A DNA stretch of 39,730 nucleotides from Ignavibacteriota bacterium (GTDB taxonomy: Bacteria; Bacteroidota; Ignavibacteria; UBA10030; UBA6906), in assembly GCA_016218065.1 (NCBI GenBank), contig JACRFA010000220.1, forward strand, positions 1-39,730, read 5' to 3'. How positions within the stretch are numbered: the stretch's first letter is position 1; each line of letters starts with the position of its first letter. The notes under the pieces were generated by a model, which was given only the letters and a program-made list of their open reading frames with translations, searched no databases and was not told where the DNA came from. Shown here piece by piece: positions 19,422 through 27,242 of the stretch. The translations under genes were made by a program, and so were the position numbers.

Positions 19422-20618
19422 TCAATCCATAATCTTCCGCAAGAACGCAGGCTTCTCCGGATCATTCTTATCGATCTTCTCACGATCAAGCTCCGCCTGC
19501 GGACCCTGGCGATACGCCACGTTGAGATCAACCCCGCGCCGCGCAAACGCCGGCTCGTCGTACGACTTCAGCTCCGACACGCCGGTCGGAATGCGCTCAA
19601 CAACGCGCGGATTTTTCACCGCCGGACGAATGCCGGTCCCGATCGTCACGCCTGGCTGCGAACGCTTGTTGAAGCCCGTCGCGATCACCGTTACCATGAT
19701 CTCATCGGTCATTTTCTCATCGACCACCGCGCCGAGAATCACGTTCACATCGTCGCCTGCCGCGCCGTGAATGATTTCCGTCGCTTCTTCAATCTCGACA
19801 AGCGACATGTTCTGGCCGCCGGTGATATTCACCAGCACACCTTGCGCGCCGCTGATCGTGACTTCCTCAAGCAACGGACTTGAAATTGCCGCGTGCGCAG
19901 CGACCGTTGCGCGATTATCGCCCTGAGCAACTCCGCTCCCCATTACGGCGTCGCCCATTTCCTTCATTACTGTCTTCACGTCGGCAAAATCAACGTTGAT
20001 GAGACCCGGAACGGTAATGACTTCCGAGATGCCGCGTGTTGCGCCATACAGAACGTCGTTGGCGATATCGAACGCGACCTGAAGCGGCGTCGTGCGCTCG
20101 ACGATCGTGAGCAGTTTTTGGTTCGGGATGATGATGAGCGTGTCCACTTGCTTCTTCAGTTCTTCGATCCCCATCTCCGCCTGTGCATTCCGGCGCTTCA
20201 CTTCGCAGTTGAAGGGACGGGTGACGATGCCTACCACCAGCGCGCCGACACTCTTGGCGATATTTGCCACGAGCGGAGCGCCGCCTGTTCCTGTGCCGCC
20301 TCCCATGCCCGCAGTAACAAACACCATGTCGCTGCCGGTGAGCGCGCGCGCAATCTCATCGCGATCCTCTTCGACTGCCCGGTGTCCCACGGCAGGGTCG
20401 GCGCCCGCACCGAGGCCGCGTGTCAGGTTCTTGCCGATCTGAATTTTACTCGGTGCGGCATTGCGCTCCAACGCCTGCAGGTCCGTGTTGATCGCGAAAA
20501 AGTCTACGCCATGCAGACCCTTCGCAATCATGCTGTTGATTGCGTTGCCCCCGCCGCCGCCGACACCGACGACGCGGATCTTGGCACCACGCTCGAAATA
20601 ATCATCGAGTTCGATCAC
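19422..20618 (-). CDS. ftsZ: Cell division protein FtsZ
   Basis: VVGVGGGGGNAINSM, VTAGMGGGTGTGGAPLVANIAK, C-terminal tail EKPAFLRKIMD. Confidence 0.98.
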   Translation of the reverse strand: MIELDDYFERGAKIRVVGVGGGGGNAINSMIAKGLHGVDFFAINTDLQALERNAAPSKIQIGKNLTRGLGAGADPAVGHRAVEEDRDEIARALTGSDMVFVTAGMGGGTGTGGAPLVANIAKSVGALVVGIVTRPFNCEVKRRNAQAEMGIEELKKQVDTLIIIPNQKLLTIVERTTPLQVAFDIANDVLYGATRGISEVITVPGLINVDFADVKTVMKEMGDAVMGSGVAQGDNRATVAAHAAISSPLLEEVTISGAQGVLVNITGGQNMSLVEIEEATEIIHGAAGDDVNVILGAVVDEKMTDEIMVTVIATGFNKRSQPGVTIGTGIRPAVKNPRVVERIPTGVSELKSYDEPAFARRGVDLNVAYRQGPQAELDREKIDKNDPEKPAFLRKIMD

Positions 20619-20651
20619 AGGATTTCCTCCTTTATGAGTGATTGATTAACA

Positions 20652-20674
20652 ATTCTGAGCGAAGCGAAGAATCC
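20652..20674. repeat. Fragment of the attctgagc...gaagaatcc repeat family in the ftsA-ftsZ gap
   Basis: attctgagcgaagcgaagaatcc; same outer and inner motifs as the repeats at 26518 and 26954. Confidence 0.65.
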
Positions 20675-20820
20675 GCTTGTCGAGTCTCTGCACTTCGCGT
20701 TTTCTTTTTCTTTTTCTATTTCATATTGAGAATCGCCCGAAGGATTCCCTCCGAACATGAAGCCACTACATCCTCAACGGCCATTCCCTTCGCAAACACC
20801 GCTCAGGGCGAGGAGACATC

Positions 20821-22110
20821 TTACAGCTCATCAAACCACGATCTCATTTTATCGAGAACGCCGCTCTTGCCAAGAAGAGGTATCTTGAACTTTGACTGCC
20901 CCGCATCGGCTGTTGCGTTCACCTTCGCAGAGGACGACCGCTCCTGATACTTTAATCCATGATATACCAACCCGACCGCAGTTGAGTACACAGGGTTCTG
21001 GATTTCGCGAACAAGTCCGCCGGCGAACCCGCTTGGGATTCCGATCTTGACCGGCATACCGAGCACTTCTCGCGCAAGCTCAGACGTACCTTTGATCAGC
21101 GCACCGCCGCCCGTCAGGACAACACCGGCGGAGAGATGCTTCGAGTAGCCTGAGCGTTTGATTTCGAGCGCGGCGATTTCAAAAATTTCCTCCATGCGCG
21201 GCTGAATGATCGTCGCAAGCAACCGCTTGTCGATTTCGATCGGCTGCCGTCCGCCAACTCCCGGCAGGATGATCGGATCATTATCAACAACGGCGGGAAT
21301 GTATGCGAAGCCGTGTTCCTTCTTCAGCTTCTCCGCCTGTTCGCCGAGTATGCCAAGCCCCTTGCGAATGTCATCGGTGACTTTCTTCCCCGCGATCCCG
21401 ATCACGGCTGTATGACGGATAGTTCGCTCTTCAAACACGGCAAGATCTGTCGTTCCACCTCCAACATCGAGCAGCGCGATGCCCACTTCTTTTTCCTCAT
21501 CATCAAGAACGGCGTAGCTCGACGCGAGCGGTTCGAGCACCATATCGGCGACTTCGAGTCCGGCGCGCTGAACGCATTTGTAAATATTCTGCGCAGCGCT
21601 GACGAGTCCGGTAATGATGTGCACGTTCGCTTCCATCCTCACGCCCGACATGCCGAGCGGATCGTACACGCCATCCTGTCCGTCGATGATGAACTCCTGC
21701 GGGATGACGTGAATGATCTTTCTGTCGGTCGGCAGCGCGACGCGCTTCGTGTCTTCGATCAGGCGATCGATGTCGGCCTGCGTCACCTCGTGGTCCGCGC
21801 CGCTAATACCGATGACGCCGCGGCTCTGGAAGCTCTGGATGTGATCGCCGGCGATACCCACGATCACCGATTTGATATCGACGCCTGATTGCGCACGCGC
21901 CTCGTCAACCGCCGCGCTGATCGAGCGGATCGTTCGGTCGATGTGGGTGACAACGCCGCGCATCATGCCTTCCGACGTCGCCCGTCCGACGCCAAGAATA
22001 TTCACGCGGCCATGTTCATCGGTGCCAGCGACGACGGCGCAGACCTTTGTTGTGCCGATATCAAGTCCAACAATGATGTTGTTGTCGTTGTCCATAGCGT
22101 CTTCCTTCAT
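20821..22110 (-). CDS. ftsA: Cell division protein FtsA
   Basis: NNIIVGLDIGTTKVCAVVAG; ALLDVGGGTTDLAVF; VVLTGGGALIKG. Start probably 22110 or 22095 rather than 22134. Confidence 0.95.
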   Translation of the reverse strand: MKEDAMDNDNNIIVGLDIGTTKVCAVVAGTDEHGRVNILGVGRATSEGMMRGVVTHIDRTIRSISAAVDEARAQSGVDIKSVIVGIAGDHIQSFQSRGVIGISGADHEVTQADIDRLIEDTKRVALPTDRKIIHVIPQEFIIDGQDGVYDPLGMSGVRMEANVHIITGLVSAAQNIYKCVQRAGLEVADMVLEPLASSYAVLDDEEKEVGIALLDVGGGTTDLAVFEERTIRHTAVIGIAGKKVTDDIRKGLGILGEQAEKLKKEHGFAYIPAVVDNDPIILPGVGGRQPIEIDKRLLATIIQPRMEEIFEIAALEIKRSGYSKHLSAGVVLTGGGALIKGTSELAREVLGMPVKIGIPSGFAGGLVREIQNPVYSTAVGLVYHGLKYQERSSSAKVNATADAGQSKFKIPLLGKSGVLDKMRSWFDEL

Positions 22111-22892
22111 GAGTGAGCATCCTTGTGGCTCCATCGAACCACAACCTGATCTTCGAAACGTAAGTCGATGTACTGCAGCATATCGACGCCTTCGCGCACG
22201 ACAGCGGAATTCCAGAATCCTTCGAACTTCACGAGCTTCGCGCCGATGTGCTCGCGACCCAGCACGACGGGAATGCCGAATTCAGAAGTGTAGAACATGA
22301 ACTCCCTGTTTGCATCGAGCCGCAGTTCGGAAATATTTTTGTACACATCATCTCCAACCTCGCGGGCAACGGAAAGAATGCGCAACGCCTCACGCACCGT
22401 CGCATCGGTCGTTTGCTTTCCGGCGATGAGAGTCGCCGTTGCCATCGATCCATTCAGGACCGGGAGATCGAAGATGTACTGCGATCGCGCCGGAGGAAGA
22501 ACAACGCCTTCGGCGTCGAGGTAATACAGCTTGTCCAGCACGATGGCCGCCACGGGCACGCGTTCATCAATGGAGATGCGGACGCGATTGGGGATGTCGC
22601 GATGCACCGCCGCTGATTTCACATACTCCATGTTCAAGACTCGCTGCTCGATTGCATAGAGATCGAGTTCGAACAGCCGGGCGTTGGGACTGACTTTCGC
22701 CAGCGCCAGAATTTCTTTCGATGACGAGATGCGATTGCCTTCGACAAGGACTTCGATTGCGCGACACTCCTCCTTCCACGCATTGACGTACACCGCTAAT
22801 GCCAGCAGCGTGAGAAGCAGCAGCGCCATCAGAAGAAAGCTCTTCTTCGCGCTCGGGCGTTTCGGCGTGTCAGGCTGTCGCCATTCGTCCAT
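22107..22892 (-). CDS. ftsQ: Cell division protein FtsQ/DivIB (POTRA)
   Basis: Single TM then IEVLVEGNRISSSKEILALAKVSPNARLFELDLYAIEQRVLNMEYVKSAAVHRDIPNRVRISIDERVPVA. Confidence 0.9.
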   Translation of the reverse strand: MDEWRQPDTPKRPSAKKSFLLMALLLLTLLALAVYVNAWKEECRAIEVLVEGNRISSSKEILALAKVSPNARLFELDLYAIEQRVLNMEYVKSAAVHRDIPNRVRISIDERVPVAAIVLDKLYYLDAEGVVLPPARSQYIFDLPVLNGSMATATLIAGKQTTDATVREALRILSVAREVGDDVYKNISELRLDANREFMFYTSEFGIPVVLGREHIGAKLVKFEGFWNSAVVREGVDMLQYIDLRFEDQVVVRWSHKDAHS

Positions 22893-23416
22893 TACGCAAC
22901 CCGCGCAAGTTGTTCTTGATCAAAGCCGACGAAATCGAAGTTCATCTCAAGATCCACTCCGCACCTATCGCGAATAATCCTCTGTGCATGCGTGACGAGC
23001 GCGAAGATGTCCGCCGCTGTTGCTCCCCGCATGTTCGCGACCGTGCCGCCGATGATCTCAGCGCCGCCCCAGAGTATGCCGTTCACATCCGCCGCGTGGA
23101 TGAGGGCGTCGATGGATTGGTTCTCGGGCGGCTTGAACATTGCTACAGCTTTTGCGCCGGTGAAACGACGATTCGTGAAGCAGATCGCTGCCCCGCGAAT
23201 CCCTCTGTCGCTCACAAGCGTCGTTGACTGAAGCGTGACGTGCGGAATGCGATGCCGGGAAAAGTACGCTCGAAGTTCCGCGGCTTCATTCTCATTCGAC
23301 ACTTCGAAGAGATAGTCAGCCGGGCCTCCGACGCCGAGCGCGCAGTAGGGCGCCGCCGGCTCATCGATTTTTATCGTGCAGCGAAAGTGCTTTCGTATTT
23401 CCGTGAGCGACAACAT
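22892..23416 (-). CDS. Truncated MurB-like protein (UDP-N-acetylenolpyruvoylglucosamine reductase fold, central part missing)
   Basis: N-part CALGVGGPADYLFEV...LVSDRGIRGAAI resembles MurB FAD domain; C-part MFKPPENQSIDALIHAADVNG..GGAEIIGGTVANMRGATAADIFALV...VDLEMNFDFVG resembles MurB C-terminus; 174 aa versus ~300 aa expected. Confidence 0.7.
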   Translation of the reverse strand: MLSLTEIRKHFRCTIKIDEPAAPYCALGVGGPADYLFEVSNENEAAELRAYFSRHRIPHVTLQSTTLVSDRGIRGAAICFTNRRFTGAKAVAMFKPPENQSIDALIHAADVNGILWGGAEIIGGTVANMRGATAADIFALVTHAQRIIRDRCGVDLEMNFDFVGFDQEQLARVA

Positions 23417-23424
23417 CGTTGTCT

Positions 23425-24810
23425 CTATGCCTTTTCTGATTTCAAATGCGCGATGAACTCTTCGCCGAATTTCCAGATATCGCCGGCGCCCATGGTGATG
23501 ATGATGTCGCCGCGCTGCTTCGTGCGCAGCAGGAACGCGGGAACATCCTTCTTCTCCGGGACGTAGTGAACGTTTTTGTGTCCGTACTCTTTTGCCGTGT
23601 TTGCAATCAGCTCACCGGTGATGCCCTGAATCGGTTCTTCGCGAGCCGGATAGATGTCGGTTACAACCAGCACATCGGCGTTGAAGAACGATCGACCAAA
23701 ATCTTCATAGAAATCCCGCGTGCGCGAGTAGAGATGTGGTTGAAACACAGCGATCACGCGTCTGCGCCATCCTGCTTTGACCCCGGAAAGCGTCGCCGAG
23801 ATTTCCGTCGGATGATGAGCATAGTCATCCACCACCATAATCCCGTTCACATCCGCCTTCACTTCCCAGCGACGGAACACGCCCGTAAATTTTTCGATGC
23901 CCGCTTTCACTTTGTCGAATGGAACGCCAAGCTCAAGCCCCACCGCGGCTGCCGCCAGGGCGTTCTGCACGTTGTGCTTTCCGGGAATCTGGAGCGTGAT
24001 CTCGCCAAGCTCCTTCCCGTCGCGCACGACGAGGAACGACGTTGTGTTTTCTTTATGCCGGATATCGACAGCCTGCAGATCGGCCTGACCATTCAGTCCG
24101 TAGGTGATGATTTTCTTTTTGATCTTCGGCATGATGTTCTGCAGCGCCGGTTCATCAAGACACAACACGACGAATCCATAGAACGGAACCTTTGCCGCGA
24201 ACTGAATGAACGCGCCTTTGATGTCTTCCAGATCGCGGTAGCAATCGAGATGATCCGTTTCCAGCGTCGTTAACACGGCGATCGTCGGGGTGATCGAGAG
24301 AAACGAGCGATCAAACTCATCGGCCTCGACAACGATGAAGTCGCCTTTGCCGAGTCGCGCGTTTGACCCCGCCAGGCCGCGCAAGCGTCCGCCGACGATG
24401 ACCGTGGGATCGACCCCTCCTTCCATCAACACCAGACTCACCATCGACGTTGTTGTCGTCTTGCCGTGAGTACCCGCGATGCCGATGCCGTACTTCAGTC
24501 GCATCACCTCCGCGAGCATTTCGGCGCGACGGATCACGGGAATTTTTCTTTTCTGCGCCTCGACGATTTCTGGATTGTCGAGCGCCAGCGCCGATGAATA
24601 GACAACGGCATCGACGTCCGGGTCGAGATTCTGCGCCTGATGTCCGATGAAAACTTTTGCGCCGAGCGATTCCATACGCTCGGTATTGTCGCTCGCGGCT
24701 TTGTCGGATCCCGTGATCGTGAATCCTTGATCGATCAGGATCTCAGCGATGCCGCTCATGCCGATGCCGCCGATGCCGACGAAGTGGAGTTTTTTTATTG
24801 ATGAAAACAA
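23425..24810 (-). CDS. murC: UDP-N-acetylmuramate--L-alanine ligase
   Basis: HFVGIGGIGMSGIAEIL; GIAGTHGKTTTTSM; VVDDYAHHPTEI; HLYSRTRDF. Confidence 0.97.
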   Translation of the reverse strand: MFSSIKKLHFVGIGGIGMSGIAEILIDQGFTITGSDKAASDNTERMESLGAKVFIGHQAQNLDPDVDAVVYSSALALDNPEIVEAQKRKIPVIRRAEMLAEVMRLKYGIGIAGTHGKTTTTSMVSLVLMEGGVDPTVIVGGRLRGLAGSNARLGKGDFIVVEADEFDRSFLSITPTIAVLTTLETDHLDCYRDLEDIKGAFIQFAAKVPFYGFVVLCLDEPALQNIMPKIKKKIITYGLNGQADLQAVDIRHKENTTSFLVVRDGKELGEITLQIPGKHNVQNALAAAAVGLELGVPFDKVKAGIEKFTGVFRRWEVKADVNGIMVVDDYAHHPTEISATLSGVKAGWRRRVIAVFQPHLYSRTRDFYEDFGRSFFNADVLVVTDIYPAREEPIQGITGELIANTAKEYGHKNVHYVPEKKDVPAFLLRTKQRGDIIITMGAGDIWKFGEEFIAHLKSEKA

Positions 24811-24868
24811 AACTTGTTAATCCTATGTTTATTGTATGATTGAGTCATTGAGCCAATGATTCAATTCC

Positions 24869-25378
24869 TTATCTGTCTGTGAACCCCGGTTGTCGCCAGC
24901 GCGGCCGTTTCCGTTTTGGCACGTGTTGGGCAAGCCGCTGCATCTCAATCACCAGCTCGCGCTCTTTCTCGTACCGACCGATGCGAATCCGGATTGCGCG
25001 GCGGCGTCCCTTGAGCTTCATCACCACCACTTGAAAGCGGCCGCTTGTCTGAACCAGCCGCTCGCGACCGATATGCATCCAATCGATGTCCTTGATGCTA
25101 ATCGTGCGTTCGTGAAATCTGTTTTTGAAAATGATCGCGTCCTCGGCGATGATCAGCCGCCGGTTGCGCACGAAATTCAGAATCAAGGCGCCGAACGACA
25201 TCAACACAAAGAAGATGATGACGTAGATGATCGGATCGTTCATCACGTAGCGAAATTCCTTTTCGACCAGCGAGCCGCGTATTCCACCGTACGCAATCAG
25301 CGTCACTAGATAGATCAACGCCGACAGGTAGTAGAAGTCGAGTTTGTATTTGAATGTCTTTTCGTGATGGTCGTCCAT
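24869..25378 (-). CDS. Membrane protein with bacterial PH-like domain
   Basis: Two TM segments (YLSALIYLVTLIAYGG; PIIYVIIFFVLMSFGALILNFV) then a beta-rich RRLIIAEDAIIFKNRFHERTISIKDIDWMHIGRERLVQTSGRFQVVVMKL. Confidence 0.55.
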   Translation of the reverse strand: MDDHHEKTFKYKLDFYYLSALIYLVTLIAYGGIRGSLVEKEFRYVMNDPIIYVIIFFVLMSFGALILNFVRNRRLIIAEDAIIFKNRFHERTISIKDIDWMHIGRERLVQTSGRFQVVVMKLKGRRRAIRIRIGRYEKERELVIEMQRLAQHVPKRKRPRWRQPGFTDR

Positions 25379-25390
25379 AATGCTCTCGTT

Positions 25391-25412
25391 GGGCGGGAGT
25401 GAGTCCCGCCTA
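25391..25412. repeat. Hairpin overlapping the murG stop codon
   Basis: ggcggga (25392-25398) gtgag tcccgcc (25404-25410); murG TAG is the complement of 25410-25412. Confidence 0.7.
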
Positions 25413-26522
25413 CACTTTCGCCAGTGTCAATACCGCCCCCGCAATCGTTGCCGCGGCTTCGGGCTTGCCGAGCTTCGCCGCGTTTTCCGCGATGCGATTG
25501 AGGCGTTGCTGATCCGTGATCAACTCCTTGACGACGCCGTACAGTTGCTCTTCGAGCTTGCTGTCTTCGATCATGACAGCCGCATTCTCTTGAACCATCG
25601 TTATCGCGTTCAGTCGTTGATGGTCCGCCGCTGCGAACGGGTACGGAACGAGCACGGCGGGAATTCCAAAGCTCGTCAACTCGGATAATGTTGTCGCGCC
25701 GGCGCGACACACAGCGAGATGGCACACCGAGTACGCGTACTGCATCTTGTCAATAAATTTGTACACTCTCACGAACGGCTCCTTCTCCTGTGCGTGAATC
25801 CGTTCGACTTCACGATTGATCGTTTCCAAATCCTGTTCGCCGGTTTGCCACACAATCTGCATATCGAGCGCTCGAATGTCCGGCAAAATGCTCGCAAGCG
25901 ATTTGTTGATTGATGACGCGCCCAAACTTCCGCCGAACACGAGCAGCGTTTTCTTCGCCGGATTCAGATTGAAGAATGTCGCCCCTTCAGCCATGCTCAC
26001 TCTCTCGCTCGACATCGTTGGGTTGCCGCTGACTCTCACGTTGTCTTGCCGCTTGAGATATTTTCTCGTCATCTCGAACGACACGTGAACCTCCGTCGCT
26101 CGAGCAGCCAACAACTTTGTCGTCACGCCCGGCAGGCTGTTCTGTTCCTGAATCACCGTCGGGACGCCGAGCAGCGACGCAACGAGCAGCGGCGGACCGC
26201 AGACATAGCCGCCGGTTCCCACCACAACGTCCGGCTTCATCTTCTTAATGAGAAAGAACGACTGCACAATTGCCGTTACCACTTTGAGCGGAAAGAGAAG
26301 ATTTCTGATCGCGAGCTTTCTTCTGAATCCGCTGATCCAGATTGGCGCGAACGTGTAGCCGCGTTGCGGAACAACCCGCGCCTCGATTTTGTCTTTCGTG
26401 CCGATGAATGTAATGTTCGCATCAGCAGCTCGTCGTTTGATTTCATCTGCGATAGCGAGACCGGGAAACAGGTGACCTCCGGTTCCGCCGCCTGCAAACA
26501 AGACCCTCAGCGTTGCTGTCAT
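25410..26522 (-). CDS. murG: UDP-N-acetylglucosamine transferase MurG
   Basis: [79 protein letters not shown]. Confidence 0.96.
   Translation of the reverse strand: MTATLRVLFAGGGTGGHLFPGLAIADEIKRRAADANITFIGTKDKIEARVVPQRGYTFAPIWISGFRRKLAIRNLLFPLKVVTAIVQSFFLIKKMKPDVVVGTGGYVCGPPLLVASLLGVPTVIQEQNSLPGVTTKLLAARATEVHVSFEMTRKYLKRQDNVRVSGNPTMSSERVSMAEGATFFNLNPAKKTLLVFGGSLGASSINKSLASILPDIRALDMQIVWQTGEQDLETINREVERIHAQEKEPFVRVYKFIDKMQYAYSVCHLAVCRAGATTLSELTSFGIPAVLVPYPFAAADHQRLNAITMVQENAAVMIEDSKLEEQLYGVVKELITDQQRLNRIAENAAKLGKPEAAATIAGAVLTLAKV
26430..26495. repeat. 66-bp direct repeat, copy A (inside intact murG)
   Basis: tcgtcgtttgatttcatctgcgatagcgagaccgggaaacaggtgacctccggttccgccgcctgc, 66/66 identical to 27091-27156. 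Confidence 0.97.
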
Positions 26523-26638
26523 TCTGAGCCCTGCTTTTCAGGGGCGAAGAATCCAGAGCTTCTGTCTTCACCTGAACGGGATTCTTCACTACGCTTCGCT
26601 GAGTTTACCGTGAGCGAAACCGAAGGGTTCAGAATGAC
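26518..26638. repeat. Nested inverted-repeat unit L
   Basis: gtcattctga (26518-26527) ... gaagaatcc (26546-26554) ... ggattcttc (26579-26587) ... tcagaatgac (26629-26638). Confidence 0.88.
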
Positions 26639-26642
26639 ATGT

Positions 26643-26933
26643 CTAAATCGATTCGCCCAAATCATTCCACGCCGGATTCTTTGATTCGATAAGAACAAGT
26701 TTTCGTATCCTCAACCAGCCTTTCAATTGTTTCTCTCTTGCAATCGCGAACCTGATATCGTCAAACGGTTCGTAGTACACCAATCGGTCAAGACCATATT
26801 TGCTCGTGAAGCCTTCGACAAGTCTGTGTTTGTGTTCATACATTCGTCGTAGCAAGTTGTTTGTTACGCCGATGTACAGCGTTCCGTTCCTTTTATTCGT
26901 CGTGATGTAAACGAAATACTGCCGCGTCTGCAT
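26643..26933 (-). CDS. GIY-YIG nuclease domain protein (YhbQ/UPF0213-like)
   Basis: QYFVYITTNKRNGTLYIGVTNNLLRRMYEHKHRLVEGFTSKYGLDRLVYYEPFDDIRFAIAREKQLKGWLRIRKLVLIESKNPAWNDL; start MQTRQYF at 26933 is more likely than 26951. Confidence 0.9.
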   Translation of the reverse strand: MQTRQYFVYITTNKRNGTLYIGVTNNLLRRMYEHKHRLVEGFTSKYGLDRLVYYEPFDDIRFAIAREKQLKGWLRIRKLVLIESKNPAWNDLGESI

Positions 26934-26953
26934 TGCTCCAACTCTTTCCACCT

Positions 26954-27078
26954 GTCATTCTGAGCCTCGCTTTTCGAGGCGCCGTGCCTGCCGGCAGGCA
27001 GGAAGAATCCAGATCGCTGTTTGCCTCGCAATGCTCTGTTCTGGATTCTTCACTACGCTTCGCTCCGTTCAGAATGAC
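26954..27078. repeat. Nested inverted-repeat unit R
   Basis: gtcattctga (26954-26963) ... gaagaatcc (27002-27010) ... ggattcttc (27043-27051) ... tcagaatgac (27069-27078); carries an extra 16-bp palindrome. Confidence 0.88.
26985..27000. repeat. Perfect 16-bp palindrome nested in unit R
   Basis: tgcctgccggcaggca is its own reverse complement; absent from unit L. Confidence 0.85.
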
Positions 27079-27081
27079 ACG

Positions 27082-27174
27082 TCACGGTGTTCGTCGTTTG
27101 ATTTCATCTGCGATAGCGAGACCGGGAAACAGGTGACCTCCGGTTCCGCCGCCTGCCATCAAAATTCTGATCAT
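27082..27174 (-). pseudogene. murG 5' stub (30 codons then TGA)
   Basis: Reads [30 protein letters not shown]-stop; 66 nt identical to murG 26430-26495. Confidence 0.88.
27091..27156. repeat. 66-bp direct repeat, copy B (murG stub)
   Basis: Identical to 26430-26495. Confidence 0.97.
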
Positions 27175-27242
27175 GCAATTCTTAGCCTACCAAAACGCCC
27201 TTCATCCCTCATTCGGCAACAGATGCTTCGCTTCGCTCAACA

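Larger units (their letters stand above)
26496..27090. mobile_element. Candidate GIY-YIG element: nuclease gene bracketed by two nested inverted-repeat units, flanked by 66-bp direct repeats
   Basis: Repeat units 26518-26638 and 26954-27078 flank the GIY-YIG ORF; murG 5' coding sequence is duplicated outside both. Confidence 0.6.
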
